The notes under the pieces are model-generated. The model searched no databases and had not been told where the DNA came from. It saw nothing but the letters and a program-made list of their open reading frames with translations. Shown here piece by piece: positions 46,100 through 55,270 of a DNA stretch of 64,000 nucleotides. The position numbers were made by a program, and so were the translations under genes. The DNA is from Litorilituus sediminis. GTDB taxonomy: Bacteria; Pseudomonadota; Gammaproteobacteria; Enterobacterales; Alteromonadaceae. Each line of letters opens with the position of its first letter. Within the stretch, counting starts at the first letter, position 1. The stretch covers positions 930,001-994,000 of the forward strand of contig NZ_CP034759.1 of assembly GCF_004295665.1 (NCBI RefSeq). Reading direction: 5' to 3'.

Positions 46100-48928
46100 T
46101 TGAAGCAAAGTCCAAACGACTTAAAACACTACCAAGCTACTACTTTATCAAATGGCTTACGTGTCTTATTGATTCAAAATAAAGAATCCGCTAAATCTGC
46201 GGCGGCATTAGCTGTAAACGTTGGTCATTTTAATGATCCTAAAGACAGGCAAGGCTTAGCTCACTTTTTAGAGCACATGCTGTTTTTAGGCACTGAAAAG
46301 TTTCCCGATGGTAGTGAATATAATCAATTTATCAGCCAGCATGGCGGCAGTAACAATGCTTGGACAGGCACTGAACATACTTGTTTCTTTTTTGATATTC
46401 AAAGTGAGCACTTTGTTGCAGGCCTAGCGCGTTTTAGTCAGTTTTTCATCTCGCCGTTATTATCAGAAGACTTCGCTCGCTCTGAACGTAATAATATTGA
46501 TGCCGAGTTTAAGTTAAAACTAAAAGATGACATACGTCGCCTTTACGATGTTCATAAAGAAACCATTAATCAAGCGCACCCGTTTTCTCAATTTTCTGTG
46601 GGCAATATAGATACCTTAGCAGATAGAAATAACCAATGTATTAATACGGAAGTACAAGACTTTTTTCATCAGTTTTATCGCGCTGACTATATGACACTTG
46701 CACTAGAAGGACCACAATCTTTAAACGAGCTTGCCACATTAGCTCAGCAAATGTTTAGCGAGATAAAAGCAGCAGATAAACCACTTGAGCCGATTAAACA
46801 ACCTCTGTATTTACCTGAACACCAACAAATTAAAATTGATGTCTGCCCGGTAAAAAATGATCATCAACTCATTATTAGTTTTGCCATGGAGAGCATAGAT
46901 AAATATTACCAAGACAAACCCGAATCAATGCTTGCCTATTTACTTGGTCATGAAGGAAAAGGCAGTATTTTATCACTGTTAAAGCAGCAGCAGTGGGCGT
47001 TGGCTTTAACAGCAGGCTCAGGTATTAATGGCTCAAACTTTAAAGACTTTAATATCAGTATTAGTTTAACTGAGCTTGGCGAAGCACATTTAAATGACAT
47101 TATTGAGGTTGTCTTTAGCTATATTGGCTTATTAAAAAGTAGTCCAATAGCAGAGCACTACTATCAGGAAAAGCAACAAATCTCAGAGCTCTCATTTAAC
47201 TATCATGAAAAAACCCGTGCTATAGATAATGTCAGTCATTTAGTCATCAATATGCAACATTACCCTGTTGAAGATTACATCTATGGCGATTACAAAATGA
47301 CGGGTCTGTGCGAAAAAAACATCAATACCTTACTGAATTACTTAGCGCCTGAAAATGTTCGTATTATTCACGTCAGTCAGGCGAATACCTTTTCTAAAAC
47401 AAGCCACTGGTATCAAGTGCCCTATCAGGTTCAATCAATAGCAAGCGATTTGATCTCACATTGGCATACACAACTAAAGCCAATAAAAAGTTCTTGGGCA
47501 GAGCACCTGGCACTACCAAAAGCAAACCCCTATATAGTCGCCAAGCCTCATGTTTATCCTGATGCACCTACAGCACAAAATAAGCCAGTATTAGTGCCTA
47601 AGATTATAATCAAAGAAAGTGGACTGACCGTTTGGTATAAACAAGACAATACTTTCAAAGTACCAAAAGGCTATATTTATGTTGGCATAGACTCGCCACA
47701 AGCTATCGCTTCCGCTGCCAACATTGCAATGACACGATTATTCGTCGAACTCTATAGTGCCGCCGTTGTTGAAGAAAACTACGATGCAGAATTAGCTGGC
47801 ATTCATTATCACCTTTATGCACACCAAGGTGGTGTAACACTACAATTATCAGGTATCAGTGAAAAACAACATTTACTCTTACCTAAATTATTAAACAAAC
47901 TGAAAACCCTTAAAGTTTCTGTAGAGCAATTTGAACTGTTTAAACGACAGTTAAGCAAGCACTGGCAAAACAGTGATAAGAGTAAATCGATTTCACTCTT
48001 GTTTGCTAATTTAAGTAGCTTTATGCAGCCCAATAACCCTAGCAGTGAAAAGCTAGTTTCAGCATTAGCCAACTGCTCATACCAAGACTATTGCACTTTT
48101 AGTCAGAACTTATTTAATCAAGTAACGATAGAAGCACTCATTCATGGTAACTGGCTCAACCAAGACGCGATTGAATTAGCTCATAGTTTAAAGCAGACAT
48201 TTGCAGAAAATTATCATAGTGACTACCAAGTGCAGTGCCCTGTGCTTGATATTGAAAACCAAGGCACTTTATTATTGCCAATGTCATTACCTGAGCATGA
48301 TCATGCCAGTGTTATTTATATCCCCGTTGGCTCAAGAGAGCTTCTCAATACCGCACTAGCTATGGTAACCAGCCACTTACTATCACCTATTTTTTTCCAA
48401 GAAATGAGAACAGAGAAGCAATATGGTTATTTAGTCGGTGTTGGTTATGTGCCAATTAACCGCTACCCTGGTATTGCCTTTTACATTCAATCTCCCCATA
48501 CAGAGGCTGTTTGCTTAAGTACTGCAATAGTTAACTTTATTAATCAATGCGTTAAGAAACTAAATAGCATGTCAACACGTGAGTGGGAGAACTTAACAAC
48601 AGGCCTAGCGAGCCAACTTAAAGAAAAAGATCAAAGCCTTAGAATTAAAAGCCAAAGGTTTTGGGCATCTATTTGCAATCAAGATGATGCATTTGAACAA
48701 AAATCTTCTTTATTAAAAACGATTCAATCGCTAACACTAGCGCAAGCAATTGACTTTATCGGCGATAAACTAGCAAACAAAACATCACAAGATAAATTAA
48801 TGTTATTGTCGGTAAAACAAGCTCCCGATACAATCAGCGAGCATATAAGCGCCTTTTCTTCTAGTTTGAATGGTAAAATTATCAGCAACTCTAATGATTT
48901 CGTCAAAAAAAGCAAAAGAAAATTCTAG
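46100..48928 (+). CDS. M16 insulinase-family zinc metalloprotease
   Basis: The protein (942 residues from the chosen start) is a full-length pitrilysin/insulysin type M16A protease. HFLEHMLFLGTEKFP near residue 55 holds the inverted HxxEH zinc motif, with the downstream Glu in RNNIDAEFKLK; the C-terminal half holds the inactive repeat, including FFQEMRTEKQYGYLVGVGY. No signal peptide is seen, unlike periplasmic pitrilysin, so a cytoplasmic location is likely. The start is taken as TTG 46100 because GGAG lies seven bases ahead; an earlier TTG at 46067 also keeps the frame open. It should degrade small peptides inside an enclosed chamber. Confidence 0.88.
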   Translation: MKQSPNDLKHYQATTLSNGLRVLLIQNKESAKSAAALAVNVGHFNDPKDRQGLAHFLEHMLFLGTEKFPDGSEYNQFISQHGGSNNAWTGTEHTCFFFDIQSEHFVAGLARFSQFFISPLLSEDFARSERNNIDAEFKLKLKDDIRRLYDVHKETINQAHPFSQFSVGNIDTLADRNNQCINTEVQDFFHQFYRADYMTLALEGPQSLNELATLAQQMFSEIKAADKPLEPIKQPLYLPEHQQIKIDVCPVKNDHQLIISFAMESIDKYYQDKPESMLAYLLGHEGKGSILSLLKQQQWALALTAGSGINGSNFKDFNISISLTELGEAHLNDIIEVVFSYIGLLKSSPIAEHYYQEKQQISELSFNYHEKTRAIDNVSHLVINMQHYPVEDYIYGDYKMTGLCEKNINTLLNYLAPENVRIIHVSQANTFSKTSHWYQVPYQVQSIASDLISHWHTQLKPIKSSWAEHLALPKANPYIVAKPHVYPDAPTAQNKPVLVPKIIIKESGLTVWYKQDNTFKVPKGYIYVGIDSPQAIASAANIAMTRLFVELYSAAVVEENYDAELAGIHYHLYAHQGGVTLQLSGISEKQHLLLPKLLNKLKTLKVSVEQFELFKRQLSKHWQNSDKSKSISLLFANLSSFMQPNNPSSEKLVSALANCSYQDYCTFSQNLFNQVTIEALIHGNWLNQDAIELAHSLKQTFAENYHSDYQVQCPVLDIENQGTLLLPMSLPEHDHASVIYIPVGSRELLNTALAMVTSHLLSPIFFQEMRTEKQYGYLVGVGYVPINRYPGIAFYIQSPHTEAVCLSTAIVNFINQCVKKLNSMSTREWENLTTGLASQLKEKDQSLRIKSQRFWASICNQDDAFEQKSSLLKTIQSLTLAQAIDFIGDKLANKTSQDKLMLLSVKQAPDTISEHISAFSSSLNGKIISNSNDFVKKSKRKF

Positions 48929-49122
48929 ATTTGCCGATATAGTCTCCAGCATTGATTGACTTAATCTTTGGTTTGTTTTGTAATGCTTAGTGTCAATATT
49001 TACATTAAAGTTACAAAGACTTAGAGTTACCATGATTGACTTGCTCTTTTTTACTAACTAACTTGTTGAGATTTAATTTGCTTTTCTTTTCATCCAATTT
49101 ATTTCAAGCGTTTCAACATATC

Positions 49123-52100
49123 GTGTTTTTGCGACGAGCAAAAAGTTTAACTGACATATTACGTACTACGGCATGCCTGCCATTACTTTTCCTTCTTTCA
49201 ACAGCAAATGCTTCAATCCCACTAGAAGTTTCTCAACAAGCTCAACGAGAAGCTAAAATACCGACAGGTCAACTCAAGTTTAGCCACTTAAAAGCTGCAG
49301 ATGGTTTATCAAGCAGTAATGTCTTCGCCATTACCCAAGATCAACAAGGCTATTTATGGATAGCCACAGAAGATGGCCTTAATCGCTTTGATGGCAGTAA
49401 ATTTAAAACATATCGACATAACATTAATAACCAGCACTCTATTGCTGATAATGTTATTAGAAAAGTATTTGTAGATAACAACAATACCCTCTGGATTGGT
49501 ACGCAAAATGGTTTAAGCCGATATAATCGCGAACTCGACAATTTTGATAATTTCGTTCATCAGCCAGATAATAACCAGTCACTACATGACAATATTATTT
49601 GGGATATCTATCAAGATAAAAATAATACCTTGTGGGTGTCCACGGAAACGGGATTACAATCTTTAGCCTTAACTTCAAATAAGCTTTATTTCAATCGCCT
49701 TTCGATAACGGGTGAAAACAATAAGCTCAAAGAAATCAAATCGATATACCATGATAAAGCGAATAAAAAATATTGGCTTGGCACCTATGATAATGGCATT
49801 CATATTGTTAACAATGATATTAACGAGGCTGCCGAGATTAAAGATAATGCTACCTACTCTGGGGTATTACATGGTGATAATCCACTTGGTTTCGCTATCT
49901 CAGCCAAAGCACTATTTGATATAAAAGAAATTGATGAAAAGCTCTGGTTAGCCACAGAAAACGGCGTTTATGTTATCAGTAAAGATAACAATAATAACTA
50001 CGCCTTATTCAAACATTACACGGTTGAAAATGGCCTACTCTCTCAACATATTCGCGCCATAGAAAAATACGATAATAACAATGTCTGGATAGCCACAGAC
50101 CAAGGCTTAAACCTTGTTAACCGCATCAATCACAAAATCACTAGCCAGCAAAATAACACTGATTCAGCATCTCTTTCAGAAAACTGGCTAATGGATATAT
50201 TTAAAGATAAAAATAACACCATGTGGCTAGCCAGTTACGGGGGTGGTCTAAATAAGTACTCACCATTAACAGCTAAATTTCATCATGAATTAGCCTTTGA
50301 TAACACTAGCTATCGTGTTGAATCATTTACAGAGTTAAGTAATGGCGATATTTACTTTTCTACTGAGCAGCAAGGTGTTTTTTCTTTTATTGATAATGAG
50401 ATAAATAAAATTGACATAGATGTAAATGAGAACATAAGGCGTGTATATGGCAGTAATGAACCTATACTCTGGTTTTATACTGATAACGGAAAATTATACC
50501 AGTATTCTACTGACTCTAACTTCCTTCTAGAGCACCCTGAGTGGCAAGGAAACTCTGAGTACTCTATTGATCAGCTGATAATATTTCTCAATGATAGTTT
50601 ATGGTATATCAATACTAGTGGGCACCTTACGCAGTATATTCTTGCGACTAGAGAGTTCTTATTACATAAAACTGAATATGCAACTCAGTTAATTAACTTT
50701 CATAAAAGTTATGATAACCAATTAATCTTAATATCTAGTGATAATCAAGTAATAAAATTTGATATAGAATTAAAAAAGTTTACTCAGTTAGATTTAAGTA
50801 TTAGTGACTCATTTAATGTAGAAAATGCTACAACTATTGCTGATAGTAAAAACTATTTATTTCTAGGTTCAAACTCTCAAGGTGTGTTAGTACTAGATAA
50901 ATTAGACCAAGAGAATTATTTGTTTGATGAAAACAGTGGCCTGAATAATAACTTTATTGGCTCTATTATTGTTGATAAAAATGGCTTTGCGTGGTTCTCT
51001 ACAAATAAAGGGATTAGCGTATTAAATCCAAAATCAAAAGATGTTATTCATTTTGATAAAGACTTCTCATTAAACAATCCAGAATTTCTGAAGTTTTCAT
51101 CATTAAAATCAAAATCTAACAGGTTGTACTTTGGTAGTCCCAAAGGCTTCTATCACTTTTTACCTGAGAGTCTACTAAGCATAAAGCAAATTATTTCAAC
51201 CCCATTATTTACAGATCTTTTTATTGCAAATAAAAAAATTAATATTGCTCCCCGCAACTCGACAGCAACGTTTGTTTCTACAGGTAAAAATAACAACGCT
51301 AAAACTACCAAACAAAAAAGCAGTTACCTACTTCCTAAACAAATTAATGATTTAGATAAAATCACCCTAAACCACGACCACTCCCCTGTCGGTTTTGAAT
51401 TTGTTTCACCAAACGCTAAATTACCTAATCAATTACGTTACAAATACCGTTTAGATGGCTTGGAGGAGAACTGGATATCAGCATCTCTAGGGTTCAACAG
51501 AGCCACTTATACTAATTTATCTCCTGGGCTGTATACTTTTCATATACAAGCGTACGATATTCAAACACCAAGCAATCAGCAAAATGCTTCTATAAAGCTC
51601 GAAGTTCTCCCACCATGGTGGTTAACGAATACCGCGATTTTACTTTATATATTGGTTGCTATTCTTTTTGTCAGCTTCATCTTCCAGCACATTAATAATC
51701 GCAGACTTTATCATGAACAAGTCAAACAAAATGAAGAGCGTTTAAAGTTATCACTTTGGGGAAGTGGTGATGAAATGTGGGATTGGAATATCACCACAGG
51801 TAAAATCTTCCGCTCTAACATCTGGGGCATGCTTGATTTTCCACAAGATGGTAAGCGAAATGAATTTGAACAAATTGAGTCAATTGAGTCCAACTCAGCA
51901 ACTACCACAAACGAAGAAAATGATGAAACAGTTAGCAACATTCACCAACAAGATCTTGCCAGAGTAAACGCTAGTTTAGATGCGCACTTTGCTGGAGAAA
52001 CCGAGCATTTTGAATCTGCGTATCGTGTTAGAGATAAAGCAGGCAAATGGATTTGGATTCTCGATAGAGGTAAAGTGGTCGAGCGTGATCATGAAAACGC

Positions 52101-53835
52101 CCCTAAACGTATGACGGGAACGCTTAAAGATATAACGCAAATAAAAGAAACAGAAGAGCGCTTGAAACTTTTCGGTAAATGTATCGAAAATATCTCCGAT
52201 GCTATGGTCATCTATAACCATGAATTTATACTGGTTGATGCCAATAAAGCTTATACTCGCATTACAGGTAATAGCAAAGAAAGCATGCTAGGTCAGCCGC
52301 TAATTTTTGCTCAATATTCAACACAATTTACCCAATCAATTAAAGATCAATTAATTGATAAAGGTTCTTGGCATGGTGAAATAGAAAGTAAACGCGACGA
52401 TGGTAGTACTTATTTCACTGATCTTAATTTAGATATTATCTTTGATGAAAGTGGCAATATCTCACACTATGTAGGTATTTTCTCTGATATCACCAAACGT
52501 AAAGAAACTGAGTTAGAACTACGCCGACTTGCTAACTCAGATACTTTAACCGGTTTACCTAACCGTTCATTATTTCAAGCCAATCAAACCCAAATGGTCA
52601 ACAATAAGTTACGCCATGCCTTGTTGGTATTTGATTTAGATAACTTCAAGAAAATCAATGACTCGTTAGGGCATCAAATTGGTGATGCAATACTGTGCAA
52701 AATTGCCAAGCGTTTACTTAACATTGGCAGAAAGCAAGATTCTGTCTATCGTTTAGGGGGCGATGAATTTAGCGTATTAGTAAAAAATACCAATGACATA
52801 CACACCATTACCAGTATCGCTAAAGAGATTTTAACCACTATTGCACGGCCATTTAAGGTACGTAACCAAGAAATTGTTTTATATAGTAGTATCGGGATTG
52901 TTTTATACCCAGATGATGGTCTCGGCCCTCATGAACTGCTAAAAAATGCTGATACTGCTATGTATCATGCTAAACATTCTGGCGGTAATAAATACCAATT
53001 TTTCAGTGATTCTATGAATAAAGAGGCTGTACAGAGGCTAGATACTGAAAACCTTATCAGGCTAGCATTAAAACAAGATGCCTTTACTGTTTTTTATCAA
53101 CCGAAAATTGCCATTGCCACAGGTCAAGTAGCAGGAATGGAAGCATTAGTACGCTGTGAAACCAGAACTCATGGCTTCCTTAGCCCAGCAAAATTCATTC
53201 CTGTCTCAGAAGAGACGGGTCAAATCATTGACATTGGTGAAGTCGTACTTCGAAAAGCCTGCCAAGCAACTAAAAAGTGGGTAGATGCTGGTTTATTTAC
53301 AGGTAGAGTCGCGGTTAACTTATCTGCGGTACAATTTACCCAAGTAAACCTAGTGTCTATGATTGCCAGCATACTAAAAGAAACGCAATTATCTGCAAAT
53401 TACCTTGAGCTGGAAATAACTGAAGGTACCGTCATGGATGCACCACAAAAAGCAATAGAGACCATGAAGCAATTAAGAGCTATGGGTATTCACCTATCGC
53501 TTGATGACTTTGGTACTGGTTACTCATCTTTGGCCTATTTAAAAAAATTCCCACTTAACACGCTAAAAATTGACAAAGCATTTGTTGATGATATTGAGCA
53601 ATCTGAACAAGGGCGCAATATGGTAGCGACCATAGTCACTATCGCCCATAACTTAGATATGGAAGTTGTTGCTGAAGGGGTTGAAAATAATAAGCAATTA
53701 ACCTTCTTGTCTAGTCTTGGCTGTGAACAGTTACAAGGTTATTTATATAGTAAACCACTAGCAACCGACAAGTTCCAACAATACTTGCTTTCACATCAAA
53801 TCACTAAAAACTCTACCTCGTTTAGCTTTAACTAA
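49123..53835 (+). CDS. membrane sensor: two-component-type propeller, Y_Y_Y, PAS, GGDEF and EAL domains
   Basis: About 1570 residues. A signal peptide (CLPLLFLLSTANAS) precedes a large periplasmic sensor of Reg_prop repeats (for example GYLWIATEDGLNRFDG, NTLWIGTQNGLSRYN, GFAWFSTNKGISVLN) forming two beta-propellers, then a Y_Y_Y domain (LRYKYRLDGLEENW) and one membrane helix. Inside are two PAS/PAC units, a GGDEF domain (DLDNFKKINDSLGH, RLGGDEF, with an RKQD I-site) and an EAL domain (EALVR, NLSAVQF, ITEGTVMD, DDFGTGYSSL). Both catalytic sites look intact, so it may make or break cyclic di-GMP. GTG 49123 gives the best signal peptide; TTG 49036 is also open. Propellers of this type usually sense saccharides in Bacteroidetes; the ligand here is unknown. 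Confidence 0.88.
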   Translation: MFLRRAKSLTDILRTTACLPLLFLLSTANASIPLEVSQQAQREAKIPTGQLKFSHLKAADGLSSSNVFAITQDQQGYLWIATEDGLNRFDGSKFKTYRHNINNQHSIADNVIRKVFVDNNNTLWIGTQNGLSRYNRELDNFDNFVHQPDNNQSLHDNIIWDIYQDKNNTLWVSTETGLQSLALTSNKLYFNRLSITGENNKLKEIKSIYHDKANKKYWLGTYDNGIHIVNNDINEAAEIKDNATYSGVLHGDNPLGFAISAKALFDIKEIDEKLWLATENGVYVISKDNNNNYALFKHYTVENGLLSQHIRAIEKYDNNNVWIATDQGLNLVNRINHKITSQQNNTDSASLSENWLMDIFKDKNNTMWLASYGGGLNKYSPLTAKFHHELAFDNTSYRVESFTELSNGDIYFSTEQQGVFSFIDNEINKIDIDVNENIRRVYGSNEPILWFYTDNGKLYQYSTDSNFLLEHPEWQGNSEYSIDQLIIFLNDSLWYINTSGHLTQYILATREFLLHKTEYATQLINFHKSYDNQLILISSDNQVIKFDIELKKFTQLDLSISDSFNVENATTIADSKNYLFLGSNSQGVLVLDKLDQENYLFDENSGLNNNFIGSIIVDKNGFAWFSTNKGISVLNPKSKDVIHFDKDFSLNNPEFLKFSSLKSKSNRLYFGSPKGFYHFLPESLLSIKQIISTPLFTDLFIANKKINIAPRNSTATFVSTGKNNNAKTTKQKSSYLLPKQINDLDKITLNHDHSPVGFEFVSPNAKLPNQLRYKYRLDGLEENWISASLGFNRATYTNLSPGLYTFHIQAYDIQTPSNQQNASIKLEVLPPWWLTNTAILLYILVAILFVSFIFQHINNRRLYHEQVKQNEERLKLSLWGSGDEMWDWNITTGKIFRSNIWGMLDFPQDGKRNEFEQIESIESNSATTTNEENDETVSNIHQQDLARVNASLDAHFAGETEHFESAYRVRDKAGKWIWILDRGKVVERDHENAPKRMTGTLKDITQIKETEERLKLFGKCIENISDAMVIYNHEFILVDANKAYTRITGNSKESMLGQPLIFAQYSTQFTQSIKDQLIDKGSWHGEIESKRDDGSTYFTDLNLDIIFDESGNISHYVGIFSDITKRKETELELRRLANSDTLTGLPNRSLFQANQTQMVNNKLRHALLVFDLDNFKKINDSLGHQIGDAILCKIAKRLLNIGRKQDSVYRLGGDEFSVLVKNTNDIHTITSIAKEILTTIARPFKVRNQEIVLYSSIGIVLYPDDGLGPHELLKNADTAMYHAKHSGGNKYQFFSDSMNKEAVQRLDTENLIRLALKQDAFTVFYQPKIAIATGQVAGMEALVRCETRTHGFLSPAKFIPVSEETGQIIDIGEVVLRKACQATKKWVDAGLFTGRVAVNLSAVQFTQVNLVSMIASILKETQLSANYLELEITEGTVMDAPQKAIETMKQLRAMGIHLSLDDFGTGYSSLAYLKKFPLNTLKIDKAFVDDIEQSEQGRNMVATIVTIAHNLDMEVVAEGVENNKQLTFLSSLGCEQLQGYLYSKPLATDKFQQYLLSHQITKNSTSFSFN

Positions 53836-53841
53836 GCAAAA

Positions 53842-53892
53842 TTGACGCCTTAGCTATTAATAAATTACATATAATAACTAAGGCGTCAAAAA
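53842..53892 (+). terminator. terminator after the sensor gene
   Basis: TTGACGCCTTAG (53842-53853) pairs perfectly with CTAAGGCGTCAA (53878-53889) over a 24-base loop and is followed by A/T sequence. Confidence 0.65.
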
Positions 53893-54200
53893 AGTAGCGC
53901 CTAATCTAGATATCCTCTGCTTCTCACAAACCATAGGTTTCTAGCAGTTATTTTTATTGGCGTCTGCAATATTTTGAAGAAAGAGGCCTACTATTGCTAG
54001 CTCAATAAGCGTCAAATTCAGAAAAAAATATCTAGCTAACCAGAGCTCTCTATTAGCTGATCCCCCCTGCCTATCTCCCTTAACTAGCCTCACCTCAGTT
54101 AACGTCATTAAAATGTCATAATTTATAATGAAATTCTGGCACAAAAATAGCTTCCTCTAGCACAAGAATAATTAAATGCAACTACAAAAAGGAAATTCTT
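53893..54200. other. leader and promoter region of the repeat-peptide gene
   Basis: This 308-base stretch contains a good -10 hexamer TATAAT at 54124-54129 with AT-rich surroundings, and an AAGGAAA ribosome site seven bases before the ATG at 54201; the -35 is not clear. A minus-strand frame (53941-54144, starting TTG or ATG 54108) encodes one hydrophobic helix but has no supported ribosome site, and I do not call it as a gene. Confidence 0.45.
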
Positions 54201-54602
54201 ATGCTAACGTCAATTATCTTATCTATGGCTATGTCTTTAACTCCAGTAGAGGGAGTTAAATCTCAAGATCTTAATATTGTAGAAATAAGTCACGGTCGCG
54301 GTACTCGTCGTCTTAATGATACTGGTTTAGAAATTATCGAAGTAGGTCACGGTCGTGGTACTCGTCGTCTTAATGATACAGGTTTAAACACCATCGAAGT
54401 AGGTCATGGTCGCGGTACTCGTCGTCTTAATGATACAGGTTTAGACATCATCGAAGTTGGTCACGGTCGTGGTACTCGTCGTCTTAATGATACTGGGTTA
54501 GAAATTATCGAAGTAGGTCACGGTCGTGGTACTCGTCGTCTTAATGATACTGGGTTAGAAATTATCGAAGTAGGTCACGGTCGCGGTACACGCCGCCTAT
54601 AA
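54201..54602 (+). CDS. secreted repeat peptide precursor: six tandem copies of a 19-residue cationic unit
   Basis: The 133-residue product has a short N-terminal hydrophobic stretch (MLTSIILSMAMSLTPVEG) that could be a Sec signal or leader, then five and a half copies of IIEVGHGRGTRRLNDTGLE with period 19. Copies start at residues 26, 45, 64, 83, 102 and 121; the last ends after RRL. The GHGRGTRRLNDTGL block is almost invariant, while the four residues before it vary (IVEI, IIEV, TIEV). Each copy is glycine- and arginine-rich, with an RR pair that could be a processing site. I recognise no family. Possibilities are a multi-core peptide precursor, a secreted antimicrobial or signalling peptide, or a structural repeat. 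A good ribosome site supports translation. Confidence 0.75.
   Translation: MLTSIILSMAMSLTPVEGVKSQDLNIVEISHGRGTRRLNDTGLEIIEVGHGRGTRRLNDTGLNTIEVGHGRGTRRLNDTGLDIIEVGHGRGTRRLNDTGLEIIEVGHGRGTRRLNDTGLEIIEVGHGRGTRRL
54276..54599 (+). repeat. 57-bp in-frame tandem repeat array, 5.7 copies
   Basis: Units start at 54276, 54333, 54390, 54447, 54504 and 54561 (last one 39 bases). Copies 2-5 differ mostly at synonymous sites (CGT/CGC, ACA/ACT, GGT/GGG). Copy 1 has a variant start (ATA AGT) and copy 6 uses other codons (ACA CGC CGC CTA), so the centre looks homogenised and the edges diverged. CGT and CGC dominate the Arg codons, which hints at high expression. Confidence 0.92.
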
Positions 54603-54628
54603 AGAAAAAATAAATTAAGGAGTAGTAG

Positions 54629-54745
54629 ATGCTTAATTTAATTAAACTGCTTTTTGCAGCTAGCACAGTGAAAAAAGCAAAAGAAAATCCAATTGCAGCA
54701 AAAATCGAAATAAAAGAGACATCAGCCAAGAATTGGTGGTCTTAG
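54629..54745 (+). CDS. 38-residue peptide of unknown function
   Basis: The frame starts at ATG 54629, six bases after a very strong AAGGAG, 26 bases past the repeat-peptide stop. The product begins MLNLIKLLFAAS, a short hydrophobic helix, continues with a Lys-rich segment (VKKAKENPIAAK) and ends KNWWS with two adjacent Trp. I know no family with this sequence. An intrinsic terminator follows 40 bases later, so the two small genes probably form one transcript. It could be a partner, immunity or processing factor of the repeat peptide, but only linkage supports this. Confidence 0.6.
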   Translation: MLNLIKLLFAASTVKKAKENPIAAKIEIKETSAKNWWS

Positions 54746-54784
54746 CATATAACCCCTAGTGCAACTAGACTGGTTAAATTTAAT

Positions 54785-54818
54785 AACGCTAACAAGCATT
54801 GTTTTGTTAGCGTTTTTT
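54785..54818 (+). terminator. terminator of the repeat-peptide operon
   Basis: AACGCTAACAA (54785-54795) pairs perfectly with TTGTTAGCGTT (54804-54814) over an 8-base loop, followed by a T-run. Confidence 0.88.
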
Positions 54819-54848
54819 ATGCTCTAGACTCTTTTGAAGTAAAGTGCT

Positions 54849-55052
54849 TTATGCTTTAAACAAGACGCTATTGCATGAAATAAAGTGATTCATCTGCATA
54901 CGCTTTTTCATCGTAAACATAGGCCAGGCAAACGGACCTATTAACATACCAGCCAATGCCCAACGCTTACGCCCTAAGCCAGACACCACTGCTTGTACAT
55001 AAAAGAACAAAGCACAAATCACACTAAAAAATACAACTAAAAATAACAACAT
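54849..55052 (-). CDS. small membrane protein of unknown function
   Basis: The 67-residue product has an N-terminal helix (MLLFLVVFFSVICALFFYVQAVV), a basic loop SGLGRKRWALAG, a second hydrophobic stretch MLIGPFAWPMFTMKK and a short polar tail. The RKRW-A-AG and GP-AWP-F pattern looks like a conserved small inner-membrane protein, and a GGCGC-type weak ribosome site precedes the ATG. It converges with the repeat-peptide operon. Function unknown. Confidence 0.55.
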   Translation of the reverse strand: MLLFLVVFFSVICALFFYVQAVVSGLGRKRWALAGMLIGPFAWPMFTMKKRMQMNHFISCNSVLFKA

Positions 55053-55175
55053 AGCGCCTAATTAACTACAGCAAACAACCAGATTAAAATTTAAGCAAGA
55101 TAAAGCCGCGCAAATATAAAGAAAATGCCTAGCACAATCAAGTCTAAATTTTTATTAACCAATAAAGTGAAATAA

Positions 55176-55201
55176 AAAAGAGGCAAATAACTGCCCCTTT
55201 T
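55176..55201 (-). terminator. terminator of the fadIJ operon
   Basis: AAAAGAGGCA and TGCCCCTTTT form a hairpin with one mismatch and a 6-base loop, about 70 bases beyond the fadJ stop on the minus strand. Confidence 0.55.
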
Positions 55202-55231
55202 CTTAACGATGCTTGCCAATTTATGGCTAGC

Positions 55232-55270
55232 ATTTTCCCTGATTCAATTTATATTTTCCCTGATACAATT
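55232..55270. repeat. two-copy 21-bp-period direct repeat at the fadJ stop
   Basis: ATTTTCCCTGATTCAATT (55232-55249) and ATTTTCCCTGATACAATT (55253-55270) differ at one of 18 bases. The second copy overlaps the fadJ stop codon, so the first looks like a local duplication of the gene end. Confidence 0.7.

Noticed and set aside
53941-54144. 67-codon minus-strand frame before the repeat-peptide gene
   Set aside because: It starts with TTG, overlaps the probable promoter of the divergent gene, has no clear ribosome site and resembles no family I know.
54276-54599. CRISPR array or other DNA-level repeat system
   Set aside because: Units are contiguous with no spacers, have a period of 57 divisible by three, and form one open frame with mostly synonymous differences, a ribosome site and a terminator.
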